Positions 38,945 through 50,705 of a stretch of 55,000 bases of DNA are shown here, in pieces. The stretch comes from Symbiodinium natans (taxonomy: Eukaryota; Sar; Dinophyceae; Suessiales; Symbiodiniaceae). The notes below the pieces were generated by a model, which did not search any database, was not told the origin of the DNA, and saw only the letters and a list, made by a program, of their open reading frames with translations. Position numbers and translations under genes: made by a program. The DNA is taken from contig CAJNDS010000477.1 of assembly GCA_905221605.1 (NCBI GenBank), forward strand, positions 17,501-72,500, read 5' to 3'. Every line of letters begins with the position of its first letter. Position 1 is the stretch's first letter.

Positions 38945-40047
38945 TGGCTGCTCGTAATTCCTTCCGCTTCGCCAGCTGAACGGAACTAGCAGGCTGCAGT
39001 AAAAACACATGTCAGGCAACGGCTTCGTTGAGATTGCTGAAGCCAATGAAATTCTGAAAATGTTTAGCTTCCGCTTCAAGGACCCCGCCCCCACAAGAAA
39101 GTCTAGGTGTAGTACATCTTGCGAAATTTGTCAAGCGACAAATGCCAATCAATGGAACTGTTTCGAAGCAAGCCTCGCCCATTCGATTTCCCGGACTTTG
39201 ATTCCAAACTGTAGACGGTTGAATTTCAAGGTCAATCTTTTCTCGGCCCGCATGCAAAAGGCTCTGAAAGCTATTGCACCTTGAAGGTACTGTCGGAATT
39301 GTTGTTGCTGGAACGCTTCTCAGAACAGCAGCGTGCACTTCATCGCGATCTCAGTCCCAATCAAAGCATAAGCTTTTTCTGTTCTTCGGGAAGGTACATG
39401 TATCCGAAGCTGATGTAATCAAATGGGTGGCCAACACCGCCTGGTCAACAAAGAGTCCCAAGTGTCTCCCCATACCACCCATACGAAGCCTTATGTGATG
39501 ATGACTTTCTCACCCTTTTCGGGCCTTATCGGCGATGTCCCAGAGATGCGCGGTGCCTCTGGATCTGGGTGGTTGGGCCATGTTGCTCTGAGGTACAACT
39601 CTTGCGACTACGTGAGCCGCGGCTGCCAGAGTTCGTAGTTGATCTCGAGGTCGGGAATGCTGATGCATGCGCAGTCTGCAGTTTTTGTACGTGGACAAGT
39701 CTAGTTCCCAAAGGCATCGACGTGAGTATGCATGAGTTCTAGAAGAATGAACTCCAATGATTACCCGCAGGGCTTTCGGCTCAACAATGAATGGTGACGA
39801 CATGTGACGACATACTTCTGTGGATATTTTTGCATAGTATGTTATTGGGCTATTTTCCTTGAGTCCCAAGTCCTGACCGAGTCTGAGCCTTCGTCAAGTT
39901 GAGCTCTAGTTAAACATAGTTAAACGTTCACTGTTGCCATGGGTCGGCACTGTGAAAGCTTGTGCTGAAGCTGCTTGTCCAGCGTGGGTCAGGTAGCGAA
40001 AATTGGGCAAAGGAGAGTTGCAGCGCTTGAGATGCTCAGGCCGGGCC
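38945..40047. other. No gene recognised
   Basis: Unique-looking DNA without recognisable domains. The 5' region of the UBA gene must lie at its right end. Short open frames on both strands are not convincing. Confidence 0.3.
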
Positions 40048-41331
40048 ATGGATGCGCTTCACATTGCGGAGCTGGAGCGCGAGCTCGCCCGTGCGCGTGT
40101 CGAGGCCCTCGAGAAAGCGTCTTGGCGTCTCAACAATCTCAATTCTCTCAGGCTTGCGTACCTGCCGTTTCTGTCTTCTGCTTTCGTTGGCGTTTGCTGC
40201 GGGGTTTTGCGGAGCTACTGAGCTACCAAAGGAACTTGCAGTGGCACGGGCCAGACAGGCCCAGGCCCAGGCCCAGACCCAGGCCAACGCTTGGACATGT
40301 CAATTAGAACAATTAGACTCGCTTGGCATGGAGTTGCACAATGCACATTTGTGCTTTCTTCCTACACATTCTGGCGCCGAGATTCTGTTGTGATGCTTTG
40401 TGCTTTGTCAGGGAGCGCCATGCGCTGGTGAGGCCTCACAGGCAGCGCCTACCGTTCTCGAACGGGAACAGGTGCCACCAACAGAATCCCCTGTATCTCC
40501 TGCTTGCGACAGAGCAGACATGGACGCGGCTCCAGAGAAGGAGCTGGCGTCTCTAGAGGGATGCGCCCCTCCGGCTTCTTCAATACCTTGCCATGCTCGA
40601 GACAAACAACGAGAGCAACATGAACAGCCTTCGATGCCTTCCACGCCGGTCAAAAGACTCATGTCGGAGGCGAACTCGCCCGCATGCCGGACACCACAAT
40701 CAGGATCATGTGCTGTTGGGAGTTCCGAAGAAATCCTTGTACTTTCCAGCGGCAGCGGCGCATCTTCGTCAAGCGGCGGCGTACCGAAGGCCAGCCACGT
40801 TTGCAATACCCTGCTAATCTCAAGGCTTGATGTGCTCTGCCCTGATGTGTTGTTTTTTTTTTTCCGGCTGCGGAGGAGGATCCGATAACCCAGCAGCTTG
40901 TGGAGATGGGCTTCTCGCGGCGGAAGTCAATGCTGGCGCTGCAGCAGAACAAAGGCGCATGCCGCCCAATTGTTAGGCTTAGTTAGGCATACTGTATTGA
41001 CGGTTTGTTGTTGCAGAAGTTGTGGTGTGGCCACTGCCTGTCAGGATCTGCAGAACTTGCTGTGGCCCAGCTGCTGCAGGAGGAAGTGGAGCCACGGGCT
41101 GGGCAGGACAATGCCGCTGCGGGAACGCTTCGAAGGCATGGCAGCTCAAGTGCGGCTGTGCAGGAGACAGCCTCTTCCGTTCTATTACATTCTAACGTCA
41201 CGGCATCGACGCGGTTTCTTCTTTGCACGATGCTGACGCGTGACTCAGAACACTCTTACCATTTCTTTCTGGAAACTAGCCACGCTGCCGCAATGCCAGT
41301 ACAAGACTTACAAGTCTTATGGAGCTCATAG
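40048..41331 (+). CDS. Coiled-coil protein with UBA (ubiquitin-associated) domain, about five exons
   Basis: The ATG at 40048 opens exon 1 with a heptad-like coil (MDALHIAELERELARARVEA). A second coil exon, KELAVARARQAQAQAQTQA, starts at about 40231. A Ser/Pro/Glu-rich exon follows from about 40411 after TTTGTCAG (PSMPSTPVKRLMSEA; GSSEEILVLSSGSGASSSS). The UBA domain begins after a long poly-T tract at about 40876: ITQQLVEMGFSRRKSMLALQ, with the MGF signature. It is cut between helices 2 and 3 by a 90-base GC-AG intron (40955-41044), and helix 3 is GSAELAVAQLLQEE. The frame ends at 41329-41331. UBA domains bind ubiquitin, so a role in proteasomal shuttling or autophagy is possible, but the overall architecture is not one I can name. 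Confidence 0.65.
40955..41044 (+). other. GC-AG intron inside the UBA domain
   Basis: The exon ends AAAG, the intron runs GCGCATG...CTGTCAG, and the next exon starts GATCTGCAG. Joining gives NKG-SAELAVAQLL, the expected UBA loop and third helix. GC 5' splice sites are common in dinoflagellates. Confidence 0.65.
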
Positions 41332-41760
41332 AAGTTGTATGACATCTGAACATGTACACATTCTAACTCTTTTCAACTTATAGCTGACAACACTTACATA
41401 ATTTACCTATGCAGCTGAACAAGTTTGACTCACACAACTTACAAATCTTGTATGGATTGTAACACTTGCACCACTTATATCACTTAAATAACTTGTGTAC
41501 GCGTAGCTTAAATAGGTTTTTAGAACAGTCAAAACTTAATGACATGTCCCTATGTAGCTTGAGTAACTTGCAAATCTTATATATCGCACAGCATATCTAA
41601 ATTACGTGGCTTATGCGACACATATGACTTACGCAACTTCTTTCATGTACCACGTCTTGTATAGCTTCTTTTAACTTACTTGACCCATGTAGTGCGCACA
41701 GCTTATACAGCGTACATATAACTTACAAGATAAGCTATGTACCTTGCAGAACCTTTTCGA
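41305..41760. repeat. Degenerate AT-rich ACTTACAA repeats
   Basis: Loose recurrence of ACTTACAA, AACTTGTGTA, TTATATCACTTA and related 8-12-base words at roughly 15-25-base spacing over 450 bases. No coding signal. Confidence 0.5.
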
Positions 41761-41979
41761 CTCACACTTGGTCAGATTGTCAGTGGCCTTCGGCTTGCAA
41801 AGGCAGCACGCTGTTACATGTTTTCTGCTGTGCCGGCTTGCGTCGTAATCAGGAGCCTTGGGCGTTTACAGAACCATGCTGTTGGTGGGCCTAAGTTTTG
41901 AGTTGGGGGATACAGGTACCATGGAACGAAGCGCGCAAACTAACCAAAGATAGTTCTTGATGTTGATGTTTTTCCTGTC

Positions 41980-43050
41980 CTCAAACCCCGACTTCGCAGA
42001 GAAATTGTGAGTCTTGTCGGAGCGCCAGTGATCTGGCATCTTGCTGCTGCCAGATTGCTGCTGCAAGGGGGTCGGTTTCATGGTCAGTGGCCAGCAGACA
42101 GAGACGCGACACGTAGAGGACGTACACGCAACTTTGGCACCAGGACCGGCTGGATGACAACAGGCCAGGTGAGCCACGAACCAAGGCAGGCCGTGTGCGC
42201 CTTGCGCACCCACTACGCAGGTAATGAGCGCATGCGGAGAAGCTATGTGTGGTGCATTGGGTAGTGGCTGTAGTGGATAATCGTGGAAGCTGTATGCCCT
42301 GGGAGACGATTCTATCTCAAGATTCAGATGAGGTTTATGTGCCGGATGCAAGGATTCAAACCATGTTCGTGCAGCTCGTGAAAGCTGGAGAGGCCTTTGG
42401 TCCCTTTGGTCTGCCCTTTCCTGGTCCTCCGCCGCCGGCGCCTCCTCTGCCAGCTCAAGGCAGGGACTTCAGTTGCTTTTTCGCCAGGGCATCTTTGGGC
42501 ATCCTTGGTCCATCGGCAGGTTCTGGTTCCGATCCATGCCCCGAGGCCTTACTCGTCGATTCTGTGCCTCTGTCACCTCCGTGCCGTATGCAAAGGCTCC
42601 CTCAAAGCGAGCTCGCTGCGGTCCGAGCATGGTTCCCAGCTGGAGATTTTTGCCAGAGATGCTTCAAATGCTTCCTTCAAAGAGGCTAAATGCATGGCTT
42701 TGCACGGCTTGGGCGCCTCAGCGCTGGGGGTCGACGCTCCGATGTGAGGTCAGGACGATGCCGCTCCAGGGGCCGAGGCGCTCCGAGAATCTCCACACGT
42801 CTGTAGAAACAGAGCGTGAGAATCTGCTGAGCGGTGCCTCGAGATGCTTCGAGCAACCTTTCCAATGCACTTTCACAAGACTTTGCCGACAAGGTTCCAG
42901 CCGAAGAGAAGGCGAAGACGGCCGACCTGCAGCCAGAAACAGCCGTGAACGAGGCGTCGTTGAGGAATGTCGGAAAGTGTCGTGCATGAATCAAGTCTCC
43001 CAGAGGCTGCCAAGGCTGAGAGCGGTGAGGCGCGTTCACGGGTGAAATAT
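41980..43050 (+). CDS. Unrecognised multi-exon gene fragments
   Basis: Three plus-strand stretches look like exons. One carries DEVYVPDARIQTMFVQLVKA and a proline-rich tail GPFGLPFPGPPPPAPPLPAQ (about 42325-42460). One has SEHGSQLEIFARDASNASFK then EAKCMALHGLG (about 42610-42715). One has SNLSNALSQDFADKVPAEEK and AKTADLQPETAVNEASLRN (about 42852-42975). Residue composition is protein-like, but I recognise no family. Splice sites were not resolved. Confidence 0.35.
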
Positions 43051-43420
43051 GGTACTTGCAGCTTTCGAGCACGGACTGGCGGCTAGGGGTTTCGGGCTGA
43101 GAATGGCTTTTGTGATTGTTGCTTTATAGGGTTGCATTTTTTGCTTTGGGATTGTACTGCCTTGTGGTGCTTGTTTACTCCCCCGCGTCAGTGACCAGCG
43201 CTAAACCCTCAACCCGAAGCTGTCACCCCGACACGCTAAGCCATGATCTTCCGTTGGAGGTCATCGTTGGAAATGATCATATTTTGCTCAGCGCGTTCCT
43301 CTTCCCTTTTGCGCACGGAGAGCCAAGGAACACAAACAGAAGCACAAAGCAAACGCCAATCCGTGCGCACAGGAACTCGCTAAAGATCACAATTTCTTCC
43401 CTGGCGTGTGTCAGTATTTA
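43051..43420. other. No feature recognised
   Basis: Probably intron or intergenic. No coding similarity or repeat is seen. Confidence 0.3.
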
Positions 43421-43429
43421 CAGGGCACG

Positions 43430-44740
43430 CACCTCATAAGATACAGCTTTGATGCGGCCTGTGATGAGCTGGTGCCCCAGGCGACCGCAACTGGAGCGAA
43501 GTCACGTGCCAAAGCCAAGGCCAGTAGCTGCCAGCAGCTCAGAAAGACACTTTTCACGACTGTCTTCCACTGCCTGAGGCCAAGCTGAAGTCGAAGACGT
43601 CGAAGCAAGCTGCTGGCAAAAAGGTGCGGGTAAAATCGATTGTTTGTTACCTTTCCCTTCACCTGTTGAGTGGTGATGTCTATCTGTTGATTTCGCAAAA
43701 GATTGCATGTCGCACAATGTCGCCATGGGACAGGCCGAGCTAAAGGGAAGCATCGCCACCGTCTTTGAGGCTCTCCAACGCACGATGTAGCACGGGGAGG
43801 ATTCGCATGGCACGCACTTCCGCGGCGTGCTCCGTGATTCGCGGCGCCGAGTCCAAGCTTGTTGCCTTGAGGCCATGGAGTCTCCCAAAGATGTGCCCAT
43901 CGCCAATCCTCTGATGCTCGATGTGGGTCATGGTTGTGTTACATTGGCCCAGGCAGGGAGAGGGAGCAACAGCCATTGCCGGCTAGCCATCCGGAGAGCA
44001 GCAGTGTAACCGGGCACATCATGTAAGCATGCGTAAGAGGCGGAGATATCTCCAGATTTACGGGTTGCCAAAGAAGGACAGACTGAAGCTGCAGCCAGGT
44101 TGCATGGTTTGTTCTCTGCTTGTTCCCTCTGCTGTTGTTCATTGTTGTCATGTGCACAGGACGTGACAGGGTAACCGAGGGGAACCGAGGGGAACCGCGG
44201 GGAACCGCGGGGAACCGCGGGGAATCGCGGGGATCCATTGAACACAGCACTTGGGCCTGCACAAGGGCCAATGGGGTGGACAAAATCGTAGAAGCCCTGG
44301 GTGAGATTAAAGCTCAGGCAGATGATGAGGCGCAGGCGCATAAGGCATTCAAGCAGAGCAGACGTGCTGCTTGCATGCTTGTCGAAGCGAGCTTTGCTGA
44401 TCTCTTGTCTCCGTGAGCCAGGGCACCAATTCGGCAAGCTCTTGGATGCCATTGGCTGGCTTGAGTTCATCACAAGGAGAGCATGCTCTCCACATTCACA
44501 TGCTCTCATGCTCCCCTCATGGCAGGTCAGGCAGCAACATGCAGAGTCGTGTTCAGGCATGCGAACGCGCAAATGCGTCGAGATTTGCAAGCCGCAAAGC
44601 TCAGGCGAGGCAGCAACGGTGACCGTCGAACCTCAGCAGTTGCATTGTTGCAGAGTTACAGGCTGCCGTCAATGCTTGCCGCGATTGCCGGAACGAACGC
44701 TCCAAAATGGGCAGCTTGGCTATGAGCTTTGCAGAATCGG
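43430..44740 (+). CDS. Unrecognised multi-exon gene fragments, helical and basic
   Basis: Exon-like plus-strand pieces: PEAKLKSKTSKQAAGKK (about 43576-43622), which ends at a good GTGCGG 5' splice site; AELKGSIATVFEALQRTM (about 43736-43788); DSHGTHFRGVLRDSRRRVQA through LEAMESPKDVPIANPLML (about 43800-43925); KIVEALGEIKAQADDEAQ then AHKAFKQSRRAACMLVEA (about 44281-44410); and ANAQMRRDLQAAKLR (about 44560-44605). Order and strand agree, so one gene is likely. No known domain was identified. Confidence 0.35.
44168..44236 (+). repeat. 10-bp tandem repeat (GGGGAACCGC)n
   Basis: Seven units of GGGGAACCGC/GGGGAACCGA, the last variant GGGGAATCGC. It lies between two exon-like stretches, probably in an intron. 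Confidence 0.88.
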
Positions 44741-44759
44741 CAACTAACCAGACACCTTA

Positions 44760-46790
44760 CATGTTCGGCAGACAAGCGAGGCAGACCAGACTTGCGTGAA
44801 CCAGCTGTCGCAAAAGCTGCAGCTCGGCACCGCTCGGCAGACGTATCCGCAAAATCCCCGATAACAATGGTCCCCGAGCTCACAGGTCTGTCTAGATTGG
44901 AAGTCGGGGAAGCTGAAAAAGAGTCGACTTGCTGTCAGGCAAGAAGCGCAGGAGGTCTGGAAACGTCGGCAGCTTAGTTGCCTGAGTTCAGCCAGCTTCG
45001 TCGTCTTTCCACCCAGCAGTCGGCTAGTGCTATAGTGACAACATGGCTGAGAACCATGCGTGCTCCCAGCTCGGTTTGCGTGTGCGCGCGAGACGTGTTC
45101 CATGATTGCCAAGATGGACGAATTCCGATAATGATCGAGCACTATGATTGCTTGCTGGAGCTGCACGAAGAAAGCAAGCGCGGTAGAGGCTGCATTGTTT
45201 CTTTGAACTAGTTCGGGGACTTCAGCAATTGGTGGTGTCGGCCGTATAGGCATCGACGACATGTGGAGACATGGACGCCTGTCGAGCCACTTCTTGGACG
45301 CCAGCGAGCTTCAGGTGTTCAGTGTGGTGTGGTGTGGTAGTGCTGTGATGTGCTGTGATGTTTTTTGTGGGCGTATTGCAAGGGGACTTAACAAAAGGAG
45401 ATTCTCCTCACCTTGGTGAAGAAGATTCCTGCCCTCATGAGCAATGCTGACGGGGCGACTCCTCCCGAATACCTGAAGTTCTCCGCAGGTGGGAACATGT
45501 GGGCTATATGAGGCTATATGCAATGTAAGCATGGCTATGCGGCACATCGCCAGGTGCGTCGGCTACAGTGAAGGCTAGCTTCCTGGCAAGATGCAGGCAA
45601 AACATGTCAGGATCTCATTGTGCTGACTTCACAGCTCTGACAGCAAAGGGAATCATATTGCATCCGCATGATCAGCGAGAGTTGCAAGCAGATCAGGACT
45701 GCCAGTAGGGTTTTTGGGCCTAGCGTATCGCTGGCCGTGCAAGAGGGCGTAAGGGTGACCACAACCAGTTGAAGCCAAACGTACATAGAAATAGCCTTTC
45801 TCCGCCACATCCCCACCCCGCTCCCCACTCCCCTGCCCGAAATGCCCAACAACCTTAACAACTTGTCTGTTGCCTTCCGTGCACATCAAGCACAGTCGAG
45901 GGACCGTAGTTCGCAACGTAGTTCGCAAGAAGCGTCAGCACCAAGAATGGTCGAGTCGAGGATCTTTAATTTACAGGGCGATTTCTCCGCTGAGGATTGG
46001 TGTCCAAATGCCTGGACGAGTTTCTGGCAGCTACCTGCCATTAATTACGTATATTCTCCAAGCATGGTCTTCGTTTGTGATTCATCTGTCGCCTGATATG
46101 TAGACGCGACCCTAGGTGTGGACCTCAAGCTATTGTTGTTGCCGCTCCTCCGCGAGATCCACTCCGATGCTTGGAGTGAACAGGGATGAAGAGAACGTTG
46201 CTACTTGCGGTGAAGCTTGTGTGTGTGTGTGTGTTGAAGCGGAAAGCGACACTGGGGCGTGACACTGGGGCGCGGACGTGCGTTGTTAAACATGGTACCG
46301 CTTGTCAGGAGTGGCCCGTGCTTCGCCAAGATGCCCAGACCCTCTTGAAGATCAGAAATGTCATGACCCGCTTGCCATTGTCTTGCATTGACTGCACCGA
46401 TGTTCCCTTCAATCAGTCTGCCAAAACTCTGCTTCTCGGCAGAACCACTGGCGGGTGGACGACCGGCGGGTGGACCTCCGGTTGGGGAACAAGCCCGAAG
46501 ACGCGAAGGACCGGGGCTGGCAGAATATATACACATGCAGAGCACGGAAAGCACACGTCCTTCGAGTTCCCTTCTCTTAGATCCATGTCGGCCCTTGTGT
46601 ATCTGCCTGTTTTGTCCTTTCAACAGCGGCAACATCGAAAGCGCACTGATTCCTCTCACTGCTAAAGCCTCGCGCCTTGTCACTAGCCTGCTCGTTGCTG
46701 AATTGGGTCTGCTGTTGTTCGTACAGCATGTGCAGCTGAACGCGAAACAGTTGAAACAGTGCGCAACATACGGTCATACCGTCATACAGT
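44760..46790. other. Mostly unassigned DNA
   Basis: A few open frames on either strand lack recognisable motifs. Simple repeats are short: GTGTGGTGTGGT at about 45325-45345 and a (GT)n run at about 46218-46234. Some may be introns of the flanking plus-strand genes. Confidence 0.3.
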
Positions 46791-46819
46791 AGGACTTGCA
46801 AGTCTTCGACCTCGCTCCA

Positions 46820-46952
46820 GTTCGGTGAGAAGCTCATCGAAGCCGAGTTCAAGGCTCAACAAAGCGACACGTGGACTGCGGAAGCGGAAGCAGAAGCGGA
46901 TGTAAGCGGTGGAAGTGCTCCTCCCTGTCCTGTGTAGGCAGCTCTCGGGCTT
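46820..46952 (+). CDS. Possible exon, Glu/Ala-rich, unrecognised
   Basis: The frame reads QFGEKLIEAEFKAQQSDTWT then AEAEAEADVSGGSAPPCPV and stops. The composition suggests a coil or an acidic tail. No family assigned. Confidence 0.25.
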
Positions 46953-47429
46953 CGGCCGGCTTTTCTCCTAGATGCTCTGGGTGGAGAACAGCCCTGGCGA
47001 GCTGTCACGCAGCAGGAGATCAGCAACGAGGCCACATCGCATGCTCACATTCTGCTGCATGTTGCCGCATGCTGCCGGATAACATGGCTGCTCAGCAGCT
47101 CTCATTCTAGACAGCTTGAGACATCTTGTGTGGCTCGTAACAGCAGATCGGGGTGCAGCCGAGACCTAAAAATTTGAGTTCTGAGTTGTTCTCTCCACTC
47201 TTCGAGCCAAATTTTGCTTGTCTCACCCTCCCCCCCCCCCGAACAGCTAATCTTAGTTGGTTTTGCAGTTTTGTCTCCCCACTTTTGCCCCCTACTTGTG
47301 TTGGCGATATGCAACTCGCTGAAGTGCCAAACTTGCCTATTGGGGTATGTTCCGGAGTCGTGATTCATGCCTCACGATCGACTCATGCAAGCGGGGTGTA
47401 CGTGTCGTGCAAGCGGGGTACAAGTGAAG

Positions 47430-47560
47430 CAATCGAGGACAATCGAGGCGAGCGGGTAAGTGGCGCAAGTGAGGCAAGTGGCACTCGCTGTACGGTTAGT
47501 GGCGCAGCGAGGGCCCATCCTGGAAGGGAGCAAGTGGGGCAAGTGGGGCAGGTAGCAGGT
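47430..47560 (+). repeat. Low-complexity GGCAAGTG repeats
   Basis: Imperfect units of GCAAGTGGGG, GCAAGTGAGG and CAATCGAGG over about 120 bases. Confidence 0.55.
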
Positions 47561-48434
47561 GGCGGTCCCTGCGTGCGCGCTTGCTGTTCTGTATTTTGGG
47601 AGGCCGCACCAGCTGCAGCTTTGCAAGGCGAGGGCTTAATCCTGTCACGAGGCGGCTCCCCTTTGCCCTAGGTTGCTTGAGTGCTTGAGAGAGGCCGTTG
47701 TGTGTGGCATGGCTCATGGCAAGGCATGCTGCTTGTCACTTGACTATGCTTCAAGTGCAGGAGACCAAGCTGCCATCCTCGATCGAGAAGAGCAGCTCCA
47801 GGCATCTGGGAGGGTTTTGTGTTCCTCTTCCTACATCCGGGCATTAGGCCCTAGGCTTACTAGGGCTTCCTAGGCCCTCAAGGCGAGCTGAGGGACTTGC
47901 AGGCTGTGGGAGGCTGTCGCGCATTTTTGAAGGAAGTACAGTAGGCAAGCGAAAGTCAGAAGTCCTGAGACGCCTCATTGTGCAGCCTCCCAACGCAGAC
48001 AAAGCGGTCTACGATCACGAAATCTGTGTGCATTGCCCGCTCTTGGACCCCAGGTTGAGGTCTTTGTTTCTCGGGTTTGCCCAATGCTCGATTTCGCGTC
48101 TCCAGCATGCCAGCGGCTGCAAAGTACCGGACACGGAAGGGCTCTTGCAGTGGGTTTCCTCACACGGCCCTTCCAAGACTTAAGCCTCTCCTTTGAGCAC
48201 TGCGAAGTGGTTAGACATGACGGGTGCCTGCAGGCCTTGGTGTCCCTTGGTGCCAGGCCCTCAAAGCTGGGTTACAACCTGCTTGCTTGGCCGCTTTGAG
48301 TGTGAACGTGGATGTCTAGTCTCTCAGCAAGGTTATTGAGCGACGAACCATGCTGACCATGGAGGACCTGGCCAGTTGCATGTGGAGGGGATGAAGAACT
48401 CGCAAGACTCAGGAGAATCCAGAATCAGTGACCT

Positions 48435-48806
48435 ATGTTACCACATACAAGCATCGTGCGCCCATTCCCTAGTATTCGGGTAAACTGCTCCAGCACATGC
48501 TGTGAAGGAGAAGCTCGACAGAAACCGATTAACACTTTCCAGCTATTTCAGCACTCTCAGGCGCGTGTTCAGATCTCGCTCTTTTCACTCTTTGGGAGCC
48601 GCAATTTCCAAAATCCACGGCAGCTTGCTCGTGGCTCACGGCCAAGACTCCTAGATCTCCTGGTCAGGTGCAACTGGTACTGTGAGAACTGTGCCCCCTG
48701 GCACGCATTGCTTGTGCGTCGACAGCATACTACCACCATGTATGGCTCATCTTGGACAGTGACCATGGTTTGTCCTGACTCAGGAGAAGTGGCTCGATAC
48801 ACGTGA
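48435..48806 (+). CDS. Possible exon, unrecognised
   Basis: A 123-codon open stretch on the same strand as the flanking genes. The end (TMYGSSWTVTMVCPDSGEVA) is the most protein-like part. Nothing known was recognised, and intron readthrough cannot be excluded. Confidence 0.2.
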   Translation: MLPHTSIVRPFPSIRVNCSSTCCEGEARQKPINTFQLFQHSQARVQISLFSLFGSRNFQNPRQLARGSRPRLLDLLVRCNWYCENCAPWHALLVRRQHTTTMYGSSWTVTMVCPDSGEVARYT

Positions 48807-49929
48807 TGCGGCATATTCAGCGAAGACTGACCGCTCAGTGCCATCGCTGCAGAGCTAGAGGAATGTTCTCTCCACGGGCGGAGAGTACTTGTCGCTCAGG
48901 TTCCCAAGAATCATCGATGTCACAAGAGAGACAGAGAACGACAGTTCCACGAGCCATCGACTGCTAAGCCCAAAATCTTTGACATCGATGCTTGGCATAT
49001 CTTGGCATGGCCTTCCACAGCTGATGCAGAACTGAGCAGTGACTGAGCCGTGTCCCTGCTGCGTTTTGCCGGATGCTGTGAAGGAGAGAGGTGCTGATCT
49101 GGGCTGCCACCTCCGTGCAGTTCAACTTGATGGGGCGGATGGGATTGCAAGGTGGAGCGAGTCATTGTAAGATTTTGCGCGCGCTGGGTGTAGCCTGTGA
49201 AGCCAACAAGTCATATTGTCACTCGGTGCAGCGCCGCACACATCGTGAGTTCAGGAGGTACTGTAGGAGGGGTAGGGGGTCCCAGGAGCGTCCTGAGGAG
49301 GTTTGGGGGTCCAGAGGCTGTGCCAGACAGGGTGCCGGGGTCCGAGGGGATGTCCCAGGAGGCTCCTACCAGGTCATAGCTTGATCCCAAGCAGTTGATG
49401 TTCCTGTTCCAGGCTGCAGCTGCAGCTGCGAATCCCGATCCGTGCCCTTCATCGGATCGAGTTTGCTGCAGGGATCGCATGCCAGCGGCTGAAGGCCGAC
49501 GTGTGTTCTAAGCTAAAGAGATGTCGGCCGTGAGCAGCAGTATGAGCACCATGGTGTCCAAGGTGTTTGTTTTTTTCGAAGTGCCGTTGTGTTGGTCACG
49601 TTTTAATCGGCCTCCGTGATCGACCCATTGGAGTCCATCGTCCGGTCTTGAACTTGTGGCCCGTCGGTCGGTCCACCTTCCGTCTTCAACAAGTGACCAG
49701 GCCATGCACTGACCTCCCTGCAAGCACTGAAACAGAGCCAAGCCAACATCATTGTGATCCATTTTGTGAAGGTCGCAAGTTGAGAAATCAAAGAAAGCCA
49801 AGCCGAAGCTGCCGGGTTGCAGCTCCCGTGTGAAGATGCTTTCTGCTAGGCATCGGTTCGAATGGCGAACGCTTCACAGCAGGACAAGGAGGCTGGGGAT
49901 GCATTGCTGTGCGGAGCTCCCAGCCTACA

Positions 49930-50345
49930 TTGTCACGGAACGTTTCAGCTTGGAGGCTGATGCGGAGCAGGAAGTGGAGCAGGACCGGCAATCAAGGAAC
50001 AGAGTAGAGCCTTCAATCCTTCGGCGCGGTGCCCTCTGGATTGTCTAGGCCCTCTTCATACGCATTGCAGGAGGATTGCCCGGATTGCCCAGCTGAAGAG
50101 GCGCATCTGTTGAGAACTTGCCCACAGCGCGGATGTGAGTGCCTGCTGCACTTGTGAGACGACCGGCGAACAAGAGCAGAAGCAAAGCGCGGGCAAGGAT
50201 CCAGAGAATCTCACACCATGTTTCTTTCTCAGGCACCTCTCACGCTTGCACGGAATCAGGAGATTGCCCCGGTGCCAAAGCGCCGTCGGACGGAGCTCGG
50301 GCCAGACCAGACGCTCGGCAAACGTCTGAGGAGTTTTTTCGTTCC
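49930..50345 (+). CDS. Possible 5' exons of the SNF2 gene, or a separate gene
   Basis: Exon-like stretches with FSLEADAEQEVEQDRQS (about 49950-50000), a Cys-rich CPDCPAEEAHLLRTCPQRG (about 50075-50130) and a basic, nuclear-signal-like EIAPVPKRRRTELGPDQTLG (about 50255-50315). They sit upstream of, and on the same strand as, the SNF2-family exons and could encode its N-terminus. This link is inference. Confidence 0.3.
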
Positions 50346-50705
50346 GTTGCTGAACTTCCTGCATTTGCTTGCAGAACTGTAAGCTTTGGCAGTTCGTCCC
50401 TAGGACCAAGACATCCAACTCAGCGCGATTCTCGATCTTGTCGTGCTTGGAACTGCCGCAGGTCGGGTGATGTTCATGCTGGGGTATCTAGTGTGAAGCA
50501 GGAGCAGGCATCAAGAAAAGAGAAGCATAGAAGCATATGCCCACTGCATCTTTCGACTCCTCGCCGTCTTCACTAGGTACCGGCGCAGCCGGAGGGGTTT
50601 CTTGTACCCCTACATGCTTCACAGCGCAGGAGCTGCTGACCGCTGTACTTGTTGTACTTGTGTTGTACTTGTTGTATTACAGCTCGGAGGAAGGCAGATC
50701 CCCTG

